Shown here: piece after piece, positions 7,601 to 12,400 of the stretch
How positions within the stretch are numbered: the first letter of the stretch is position 1
How the letters are laid out: each line of letters begins with the position of its first letter
Assembly: GCA_018715585.1 (NCBI GenBank)
Contig: DVLH01000145.1
Coordinates: 1 to 13,446, forward strand
DNA: 13,446 nucleotides
From: Candidatus Aphodomonas merdavium
Lineage (GTDB): Bacteria > Bacillota > Clostridia > Christensenellales > Aristaeellaceae
Direction: 5' to 3'
Translations under genes and position numbers: made by a program
Notes under the pieces: model-generated
The model's input: only the letters and a program-made list of their open reading frames with translations
The model's database searches: none
Told to the model about the DNA's origin: nothing

Positions 7601-9258
7601 CCGCGGCCTTTTACGGCGCGTTTCCGGCGGGGACGCCGCGCGCGATGGCCGCGCCGCATTTGCAAGAGGGGGACGCATGCGGCCCGTTCGGCGCGGTCCG
7701 CGCGTTTGTTGCGTTGCGCCCGGGGGAGAGCGCGGACGTGTGCGTGCTCCTGGGGGTAGGTGATTGGGAAAAGGCGCGCGAGGCGTTTTTCGCCGGCGCG
7801 GCGCGGCTGCGGCTGAACCGGGTGAAAAAGCGCTGGGAAGAGCGCGTGTCCCGCCTGCGCGCGCTCACGCCGGATACAGCGATTTCTGTGTTGCTGGGCA
7901 CCTGGCTGCCCTACCAGCTGCTGGCCTCGCGCGTGGAGGCGAAGGCAGGTTTCCAACAGGCGGGCGGCGCCACGGGCTTTCGCGATCAATTGCAGGATAT
8001 GCTGGCGCTGCGCTATACGGAGCCGGAGACCGTGCGCGCCCATTTGCTGCGCGCGGCGGCGCACCAGTTCGAGGCGGGGGATGTACAGCATTGGTGGCAT
8101 GAGCCCGCGCTGGGCGTGCGCACGCGCATCACGGACGACAGGCTGTTTCTGCCCTTCGCGGCGGCTGCGTATGCGCGCGCGGCGGGCGATACGGGCGTGT
8201 TTGATGAACTGGTTCCCTATTTGCAGGATGCGCCGATCCCCGCGGGGCGCGAGGACCTTTATGCGAACATTCCGCCCGGGCCGGTCGCCGGGACATTGCG
8301 GGAGCACTGCCTGCGCGCCATCGACAGCGTGCGCATGGGCGAGCATGGGCTTGCGCTGATGGGGGCGGGCGACTGGAACGACGGGATGAACCGCGTGGGC
8401 GCAGGGGGCAAGGGCGAAAGCGTTTGGCTAACGTTTTTCCTTGCGCAGACGCTACGCGTGTTCGCGCCGTATGCCGGCGCTGAAGGCGCGCGGCTGCTGG
8501 CGGAGCGGGAACGGTTGCTCCGCGCGGCGGAGGAGAGCGCTTGGAATGGGCAGTGGTATTTGCGCGCATGGTTCGACGACGGCAGGCCTCTGGGCGGGCC
8601 GGATGCGCCGGAATGCCAGATGGACCTATTGCCACAGGCATGGGCCGTGCTGGCCGGCGCTCCACATGCGCAAACGGCGCTAAGGGCGGCGCTGAACCGC
8701 CTGGTGGACAGGGAACACGGCATCGTCCGCCTGCTCGACCCGCCCTTTGACGGGCAGAGCGATCCGGGATATATCCGCGCCTATCCGCCCGGCGTGCGCG
8801 AAAACGGCGGGCAATACACGCATGCGGCCGCATGGCTTGTGATGGCGTGCGCGCAGGCAGGCTTGACGCAGGAAGCGTGGGAGATCTTTACCATGCTGCT
8901 GCCGACAAGCCATACGAGGACATCGCGTGCCACGCTGCACTACCAAGGCGAGCCGTTCGTGGTGGCGGCCGATGTCTCCAGCGGCGAAAACGTGGGCCGC
9001 GCCGGATGGACATGGTATACGGGTTCGGCCGGGATGCTGCTGCGCGCCGGAGTTGAATGGCTGATGGGGTTTGAAAAGGAAGGGGATAAGATCCGCTTGC
9101 GGCCTACCGCGCCCAAGGATTGGCCGGGGTTTACGCTGGAATACCGCTGCGAAGGCACGCTTTACCGGCTGCGCGCCGCGCGGGGCGAGCGCGACGACGG
9201 CTGGATACGGCTGCAGGGCGGCGCGGGCGTGAAGGAGGCGGTGTTTGCGCTGCGCTGA
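1696..9258 (+). CDS. ndvB: Cyclic beta-1,2-glucan synthase-like protein (GT84 / GH189-type / GH94)
   Basis: Membrane enzyme of 2,520 residues expected to polymerise glucose from UDP-glucose into beta-1,2-glucan, trim chain length by phosphorolysis and close the ring. After about 350 N-terminal residues come hydrophobic segments near 356-402. The GT84 domain follows, with DADT (561-564), HDLLEG (661-666, D662) and the R-x-x-R-W motif (693-697). Further membrane segments lie near 738-766, 779-806 and 839-872. A glucoamylase-like module follows (about 880-1290; SPTNIGMYLLS near 933, WGVSESGYYAFD near 1155-1166, MAHHQGM near 1250). An Arg-rich linker (about 1290-1322) leads to a first GH94-type beta-sandwich (about 1330-1600) and a second from about 1780. 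The GH94 catalytic domain has GDWNDG (2225-2230) and WYTGSAG (2440-2446), the latter probably phosphate-binding. It is some 300 residues shorter than rhizobial NdvB/ChvB. The symbol is by homology only; no NdvA-type exporter is adjacent. An alternative is a synthase of linear beta-1,2-glucan or a related polymer. Confidence 0.88.
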   Translation: MTMQAPSEPETIVQGASLSTAMAAAAAAFTVTGRARPRLGRQLRALKGALAPLASRSDADGLAPASRWFYDNARMLEEACLQAAEETKRLRPLPAYGRTPRALRLCREACAALEARMDAASLEAAAAAWQQTQPLEEEELAVLPLFARLALLEILSSLAVECARAEADRRAAESEAGLPAASRSDAYLERRCALLQEAQDTQGMEELDSFLQDRRDSAQQLVQREQRRQMRQCLWTAGAVRSLHAFAALRWKEAHERLSLLHALLGEDPANVYKDMDFATRCLYRARCAKLSRQFRQPPESVARAALALCAQAEEGLARHVGYYLLDEGQPRLWEALGRAPLRLRAGLALSRRASKIYVAAITAGSLGAGAALYFAGVRSWLTAPALLAAGEGFRQLAGLVLNRLSPPRMLPRMKPDCLGEGGVLVAVPTLLTGREQALAMVRHLSVLRLANPEKQLSYLLLADFVDGPASEEPRDAEITAAALEAVRALNEVWGGGFYYLHRARQWDAREKRFMGRERKRGALCALNEALLCGRFPDPLAAQSVDPAALAGRFPIVVTLDADTQLPPGAALKLAGVLRHPLNRRIAVLQPRMEQSAASIRTRIARIFGGQGGFDPYCAAFADVYQNVCGEGSFAGKGAYDVAEFARATRGKIRPDSVLSHDLLEGALAGSALAGDIALFDSEPGTLQGWLRRLHRWTRGDWQLLPWLFPRIQGEEEKFSNPLSLLSRFKIMDNLRRSLVPAAGCLLLIGGAACGQPVAFAAGLLLAHTRELLHPTRQGLRAAFFSLAVMPLKAVCLLDAAVRTLWRMGVSHKHLLEWTTSAQAEQQRGARLLPLWPNGAMAAGLLFACTYSPGFFVLGIPLSLLWLLAPVLERYLNAPETSRQPLSPRQRDFLQDVAARTFRFFERTVGEGTNYLPPDNLQVDPPKGAAPRTSPTNIGMYLLSCVCAHELSMLSADDAAIRIERTVGTMERMEKWRGHLLNWYDIRTLEPLPCRYVSTVDSGNLCACLLLCAQALRAWLAELDVAHRDLPERLDALGAAMDFRSLYDESVDLFYIGMDLENLSPGEAHYDLLASEARLTSFLAIMRREVPARHWSRLNRAMTKARAGAALLSWSGTLFEYLLPALFLQSPRATLLYESAKSAALTQLTAFPGGPWGVSESGYYAFDPELSYQYHAFGLPCLALRTQPLSRVIAPYASALALAVVPGKAVENLQHMASMGFLAPLGFYEAVDYGVERLPEGCEYRIVKSHMAHHQGMVMAAVCNALCGGVLTRYFRRLPQVEAYALLLEERRPSRAMLRRASRIHREPPQRRETGTAQRKPRRDALPAQVQVMGGGGTTFVCDARGSGYLAARGMLLTCWEADPLFFGGPQVYLRAGGKTLSINRCAEVLFRRGRAVYTLEMENLRAELTCFVSPLDGAAIQLVRLRAADGATMQADVASFLDLCLAGEAEFESHPAFQRLLIQTQALGENMLAARRRPRRAGEEPVLACHLAFSDGPCRFYRETDRAAFLGRGGGLDAPQALARPAVQGRTGDVLGACFSLRAQLELGEGQARLLWFVTAAVDGEEQVHSLCERYGAADVALQALALSETQASVAARYLGLDEAGELAAQRAAAYLLTPSPQNSAPPATKEALWQFSISGDLPVMAVSVQEMAHLPLAREAVRMHAYLRQLGVRFDLALINGQAQGYFQPLREALQALLASGPSRDAIGKPGGVTLLSESAYPKEALAALKALAALRLDGRKGSLGAQLAGARTAVPALKNGGCKEQALRPEAGTPALNNGYGGFLRDGSYLCYRMPPVPWCNVLVGAGLGAVMTDRGPGFVYAGNSRLGRLTAHPSDPVLDSTAEGLFLRDEESGAYASLTEDALALYAPGRMALRCDALGLHTSVEYFVDSELPVRCALITLENTGEAQRSVSVTSCVRFLLGSHRRDAMQARCRVEKGVCIAASPALEREAYLTCAGACEASVNAAAFYGAFPAGTPRAMAAPHLQEGDACGPFGAVRAFVALRPGESADVCVLLGVGDWEKAREAFFAGAARLRLNRVKKRWEERVSRLRALTPDTAISVLLGTWLPYQLLASRVEAKAGFQQAGGATGFRDQLQDMLALRYTEPETVRAHLLRAAAHQFEAGDVQHWWHEPALGVRTRITDDRLFLPFAAAAYARAAGDTGVFDELVPYLQDAPIPAGREDLYANIPPGPVAGTLREHCLRAIDSVRMGEHGLALMGAGDWNDGMNRVGAGGKGESVWLTFFLAQTLRVFAPYAGAEGARLLAERERLLRAAEESAWNGQWYLRAWFDDGRPLGGPDAPECQMDLLPQAWAVLAGAPHAQTALRAALNRLVDREHGIVRLLDPPFDGQSDPGYIRAYPPGVRENGGQYTHAAAWLVMACAQAGLTQEAWEIFTMLLPTSHTRTSRATLHYQGEPFVVAADVSSGENVGRAGWTWYTGSAGMLLRAGVEWLMGFEKEGDKIRLRPTAPKDWPGFTLEYRCEGTLYRLRAARGERDDGWIRLQGGAGVKEAVFALR

Positions 9259-9270
9259 CGCCGGTGCGCG

Positions 9271-9299
9271 TTGAAATCCGGCGTGGTTCGTGCTATGAT
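9271..9299 (+). promoter_or_regulatory. Sigma-A promoter of ygiQ, possibly giving a leaderless mRNA
   Basis: TTGAAA (9271-9276, 5 of 6 consensus), a 17-base spacer and TATGAT (9294-9299, 5 of 6). TGC directly before the -10 makes it an extended -10 element. It lies wholly in the 47-base gap after the glucan synthase stop. The -10 ends only 6 bases before ATG 9306, so the predicted transcription start falls on or within a base or two of the start codon. Only a weak AGG lies between the two and would hardly be in the transcript. Confidence 0.7.
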
Positions 9300-9305
9300 A
9301 GGCGC

Positions 9306-11219
9306 ATGCGCAATGATTTTTTGCCGGCAACAGCCGAAGAGATGCGCGCGCAAGGATGGGACGCGCCGGATTTCGTTTTTGTCACGGGCGACGCCTACGT
9401 CGATCACCCGTCGTTTGGCTGCGCCATTTTGACGCGCGTTTTGCAGAGCAAGGGGTACCGCGTGTGCGTGCTGCCGCAGCCGGATTGGCATACGGCGCAG
9501 GATTTTACGCGCTTTGGGCGGCCGCGGCTGGGGTTTCTGGTGAGCGCCGGCGTTATCGACAGCATGGTCAACCGCTATACCGTGGCCAAGCGCCCGCGCG
9601 AGCGGGACGTCTATTCGCCGGGCGGGAAGGCGGGATGCCGCCCGGACCGCGCCACAATTGCCTATTGCAACCGCATCCGTGAGGCGTATGGCGGCATTCC
9701 CATCGTCATCGGTGGGATTGAGGCGTCGCTGCGCCGCTTTGCGCATTATGACTACTGGGAAAACGCCGTGCGCCGTTCCATCCTCTTTGACAGCGGGGCG
9801 GATATCCTGCTTTTCGGCATGGGGGAAAACGCCATCGTGGAGACAGCGGCGCTGCTTGAGAGAGAAGATTTTCGCGAGGGATTGCCCGAGCTGCGCGGGG
9901 CGTGCTTCCTTTCGCGCCAGGCGCCCGAGGGATACGAGCTGCTGCCTTCCTATGAGGAAGTTGCCGCGGACAAGCGCGCGTACGCCCGCGCGTTTTTGCG
10001 CCAGTACGCTGCGCAGGATGCGTTTTGCGGCAAACCGCTCGCGCAGGCGCATGCGGACCGCTATCTCTGCCAGAACCTGCCCGCGTTCCCTTTGGCGCGA
10101 CAGGAGCTGGACGCCGTCTATGACCTTCCCTATTGCCGCACGTGGCATCCGATGTACGACGCGCAGGGCGGCGTGCCGGCGCTGGAGGAGGTCAAGTTTT
10201 CCATCAGCGCAACGCGCGGCTGCTTTGGCTGTTGCAGCTTTTGTGCGCTGTCGTTCCATCAGGGACGGTGCGTTTCCTCGCGCAGCCTGCGCTCCATATT
10301 AAAGGAAGCCGAGCGGCTGACGCATCTGCCGGACTTCAAAGGATACATCCACGATATCGGCGGCCCGACGGCGAATTTCCGCCGGCCCGCATGCCGCAAG
10401 CAGGCGACGGAGGGCGCCTGCGCCGGACGGCAGTGCCTTTTCCCGCAGCCGTGCAAAAACCTGCGGCCCGACCATACGGAACTGCTGTCCATCCTGCGCC
10501 GGGCGCGCGCGCTGCCGGGCGTGAAAAAGGTGTTTATCCGTTCCGGGCTGCGGTACGACTATATCCTGTTGGACAAGGGCAGCCCGTTTTTGCAGGAGCT
10601 GCTGGAGCACCATGTCAGCGGCCACCTCAAGGTGGCGCCGGAGCACGTCGATCCGCGGGTGCTGTCGCTGATGGGCAAGCCGCCCATGGAGGTTTACGAG
10701 CGCTTTGCGCGCCGGTGCCGGGAGATCAACGACCGCCTGGGGCGCAAACAGTATCTTTTGCCGTATTTTATCAGCAGCCATCCAGGCAGCGATATGACGG
10801 CGGCGGTGGCGCTTGCGGAATATCTGCGCGATACGCGCCAGCAGCCCGAGCAGGTGCAGGATTTCTATCCTACCCCCGGCACGCTGTCCACGTGCATGTT
10901 TTATACGGGCCTCGATCCGCGCACGATGGAAGCCGTGTATGTGCCCAACGCGCCGCATGAAAAGGCGATGCAGCGCGCATTGCTGCAATACCGCAGGCGT
11001 CAAAACTGGCCGCTGGTGCGGCAGGCGCTGCGGGTGGCGGGCCGGGAGGATTTGATCGGCTACGGCGGCAAATGCCTCGTGCCGCCGGAAGGCGAGGCGC
11101 CCCGGCGCAAAGGGGACGCGCAAGGGTGGCAGCAGCGCGCCGGGCGCGACAAACAAAAGGAGAAAGCGCATGGAAAGCATGAAAAAACAGCTGGAAAACA
11201 TTCTTCACCGCGCAGGTGA
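9306..11219 (+). CDS. ygiQ: YgiQ family radical SAM protein
   Basis: Radical SAM enzyme of 637 residues in the widespread YgiQ (UPF0313) family, whose reaction is not known to me. The N-terminal domain has GDAYVDHPSFG (28-38) and GGIEASLRR (136-144), both family hallmarks. The 4Fe-4S/SAM motif CxxxCxxC is C306, C310, C313, with an extra C309. A second cysteine group (C363, C372, C377, C383) follows GGPTANF, as in other YgiQ proteins. The C-terminal part contains SSHPGSD and DFYPTPGTLSTCMFYTG, typical of the family's terminal (DUF3362-like) region, and ends in a Lys/Arg-rich, probably disordered tail. ATG 9306 is chosen because the protein then starts at FLPATAEEM, matching the family N terminus, and because the promoter lies just upstream; earlier in-frame starts fall inside the preceding gene or upstream of the -35. 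The 3' end overlaps the phosphatase gene by 50 bases. Confidence 0.93.
   Translation: MRNDFLPATAEEMRAQGWDAPDFVFVTGDAYVDHPSFGCAILTRVLQSKGYRVCVLPQPDWHTAQDFTRFGRPRLGFLVSAGVIDSMVNRYTVAKRPRERDVYSPGGKAGCRPDRATIAYCNRIREAYGGIPIVIGGIEASLRRFAHYDYWENAVRRSILFDSGADILLFGMGENAIVETAALLEREDFREGLPELRGACFLSRQAPEGYELLPSYEEVAADKRAYARAFLRQYAAQDAFCGKPLAQAHADRYLCQNLPAFPLARQELDAVYDLPYCRTWHPMYDAQGGVPALEEVKFSISATRGCFGCCSFCALSFHQGRCVSSRSLRSILKEAERLTHLPDFKGYIHDIGGPTANFRRPACRKQATEGACAGRQCLFPQPCKNLRPDHTELLSILRRARALPGVKKVFIRSGLRYDYILLDKGSPFLQELLEHHVSGHLKVAPEHVDPRVLSLMGKPPMEVYERFARRCREINDRLGRKQYLLPYFISSHPGSDMTAAVALAEYLRDTRQQPEQVQDFYPTPGTLSTCMFYTGLDPRTMEAVYVPNAPHEKAMQRALLQYRRRQNWPLVRQALRVAGREDLIGYGGKCLVPPEGEAPRRKGDAQGWQQRAGRDKQKEKAHGKHEKTAGKHSSPRR
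11156..11162 (+). promoter_or_regulatory. Ribosome binding site of the phosphatase gene, inside ygiQ
   Basis: AAAGGAG with a 7-base spacer (from 11163) to ATG 11170. It lies within the last codons of ygiQ and picks ATG 11170 over the in-frame ATG at 11179. Confidence 0.8.
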
Positions 11220-11949
11220 GATGGTCCGGGAGGGGCATTATGCCACCGTTTCCGCCAAGGAAGGGCATGCCAACTATGTGACCAACTGCGACGTGGCCGT
11301 GCAGGAGTATCTGATGGACGCGCTGCATGCGCTCCTCCCTTCCGCCCGTTTTATCGCCGAGGAATCGGACGGCATCACGCTGACGGAGGAGGACACGTTC
11401 TGCGTCGACCCGATTGACGGCACGCTCAACTTTATCCATGGCAGGCGCGCTTCTGCCATTTCTGTAGCGCTCCTGTCGCGGCGGGAGCCCGTGCTGGGCG
11501 CCGTGTACAATCCGTTTGAGGACGCGCTTTTTTTCGCGCGGAAGGGGGAGGGCGCGTTTGTCAACGGCAAGCCTGTGCGCGTTTCACACTTCCCGTTTGA
11601 AAGCGCCGTCGTCGCCTTCGGCACATCGCCTTATAACCCCGAGCTTTCCAGCAAAACGCTGCGGATTCTCTCCCGCTTTATGCAGGAGGCGGCGGACCTG
11701 CGCCGCGTGGGGTCCGCGGCGCTGGACCTGTGCGACGTGGCGTGCGGCCGCAGCGACGTGTATTTTGAGCTGGAGCTCAGCCCGTGGGACCATGCGGCGG
11801 GCGGGCTCATCGTGCGCGAGGCGGGCGGCGTGTTTGTAAACCCCTTCGGCCAGATGCGCTACGACGTTAAGTGCCCTGTCTTTGCTGCAGCCCCCCAATG
11901 CGCGGAGCGGGCGCTGACCTTGCTGCTGGCAGGGGCGGAACAGGGTTGA
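11170..11949 (+). CDS. Inositol monophosphatase family protein (SuhB/CysQ/FBPase-IV superfamily)
   Basis: Mg-dependent, Li-sensitive-type sugar or nucleotide phosphatase of 259 residues, presumably cytoplasmic; length is normal for the family. The metal-binding residues are all present: E64-E65 in AEESD, D80-P-I-D83-G-T85 and W206-D207-H-A-A-G211. Substrate cannot be decided. Members hydrolyse inositol-1-phosphate, fructose-1,6-bisphosphate or 3'-phosphoadenosine 5'-phosphate with very similar motifs, and no sulfate-assimilation or inositol genes are nearby. It begins inside the 3' end of ygiQ, in a different frame, with its own good ribosome binding site. It is therefore probably co-transcribed from the ygiQ promoter and translationally coupled. 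The gap downstream holds a hairpin about 70 bases after the stop. Confidence 0.9.
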   Translation: MESMKKQLENILHRAGEMVREGHYATVSAKEGHANYVTNCDVAVQEYLMDALHALLPSARFIAEESDGITLTEEDTFCVDPIDGTLNFIHGRRASAISVALLSRREPVLGAVYNPFEDALFFARKGEGAFVNGKPVRVSHFPFESAVVAFGTSPYNPELSSKTLRILSRFMQEAADLRRVGSAALDLCDVACGRSDVYFELELSPWDHAAGGLIVREAGGVFVNPFGQMRYDVKCPVFAAAPQCAERALTLLLAGAEQG

Positions 11950-12020
11950 CCGCTCGCAGTGCGCAGCAATTCCCCTGCTGTAGCGCGGAGGAGAAATACA
12001 ATATTTAAAGAAAGAAAAAA

Positions 12021-12051
12021 CGGCGGCTTTCGCTTGGGCGGAAAGCCGCTG
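12021..12051. terminator. Hairpin terminator candidate downstream of the phosphatase gene
   Basis: Perfect 9-bp stem GCGGCTTTC (12023-12031) / GAAAGCCGC (12041-12049) with a 9-base loop, extended by a G-U and a C-G pair to 12021/12051. On the plus strand only TGCTTTG follows, a poor U-tract. On the minus strand the stem is followed by six T and then a T-rich run. It could end phosphatase transcription about 70 bases after the stop codon, but its best polarity is for transcription from the right. Confidence 0.5.
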
Positions 12052-12066
12052 CTTTGTAAAAAAGGC

Positions 12067-12081
12067 GCCGCTGCCTGCGGC
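12067..12081 (-). terminator. Second, smaller minus-oriented hairpin
   Basis: Stem GCCGC/GCGGC (12067-12071 / 12077-12081) with a 5-base loop. On the minus strand it is followed by GCC and six T (12058-12063). The stem is only 5 bp, so this is weak alone, but it has the same polarity as its neighbour at 12021-12051. Confidence 0.3.
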
Positions 12082-12213
12082 AAACCACAAACGGCGGCAT
12101 TGCTATTTTTTGCTGCGCGTGTCTGCGTACGGAAGACACCGGCGGCACCGGCGCCGTGATGCGGCAAAAGCTGCCATGGTCAGAAGGCCGCTGCATGCAC
12201 AATCGTGCCATTT

Positions 12214-12297
12214 GGAGGTGGAAAGCGCATTTTTCGGGCAGTCCGGTACAGCTCAAACGGCAAATGTTCAGGAAAATTGCGCAAAATTTGTGTATAA
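12214..12297 (+). other. Orphan Shine-Dalgarno sequence followed by a 22-codon frame without ATG
   Basis: GGAGGTG (12214-12220) is an excellent ribosome binding site, but at the correct distance (12229) there is ATT instead of ATG, GTG or TTG. The frame from there runs 22 codons to TAA at 12295-12297. This may be a leader peptide with a rare start, the decayed 5' end of a lost gene, or chance. Confidence 0.2.
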
Positions 12298-12321
12298 GTG
12301 CCGGAAGACAGGAAAAAACTA

Positions 12322-12350
12322 TTGCCATGTTCTAGCAAATGTTGTATAAT
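12322..12350 (+). promoter_or_regulatory. Sigma-A promoter of ppdK
   Basis: TTGCCA (12322-12327, 4 of 6 consensus), a 17-base spacer and a perfect TATAAT (12345-12350). Predicted start is near 12357, giving a leader of about 44 bases. A small inverted repeat, GACA-GT-TGTC (12352-12361), sits at the predicted start and could be an operator, though it is short. Confidence 0.8.
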
Positions 12351-12386
12351 CGACAGTTGTCAATTGAGAAAAAAGGGACGCAAGTG

Positions 12387-12392
12387 AAGGAG
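12387..12392 (+). promoter_or_regulatory. Ribosome binding site of ppdK
   Basis: AAGGAG with an 8-base spacer to ATG 12401. Confidence 0.85.
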
Positions 12393-12400
12393 AAGATTAA

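Larger units (their letters stand above)
11950..12400. other. Intergenic region between the phosphatase gene and ppdK
   Basis: No convincing gene in 451 bases. Short frames exist on both strands, but none has a start with a ribosome binding site or protein-like composition. The region holds two GC-rich hairpins (12021-12051 and 12067-12081), a GC-rich stretch with two near-repeats of CACCGGCG (about 12137-12154), an orphan Shine-Dalgarno sequence (12214-12220), an AT-rich stretch with palindrome TTGCGCAA (12277-12284), and the ppdK promoter and leader. A small RNA on either strand is possible but not shown. Confidence 0.6.

Noticed and set aside
6973..8346. 457-codon open frame on the minus strand inside the glucan synthase gene
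   Set aside because: Arg/His/Ala-rich composition typical of an antisense frame of GC-rich coding DNA, no ribosome binding site, no recognisable motif; the plus strand has clear GH94 sequence through this stretch.
9120..9305. Upstream extension of ygiQ to an ATG at 9120 or GTG at 9264
   Set aside because: The extension lies inside or at the end of the glucan synthase gene in another frame and upstream of the promoter, and YgiQ homology begins at ATG 9306.
12273..12289. AT-rich repeat around TTGCGCAA as a CodY or Rex operator
   Set aside because: It does not match either consensus when compared base by base: the outer AATTTT units are direct, not inverted, repeats.
12292..12297. TATAAG as a second -10 box for ppdK
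   Set aside because: No -35 at 16-18 bases and no extended TGn; the TATAAT at 12345 is far better.
11959..12349. Short frames in the phosphatase-ppdK gap (11959-12159 plus, 12110-12349 plus, 12005-12328 minus)
   Set aside because: No suitable start signals, skewed composition, and they run through the hairpins and the ppdK promoter region.
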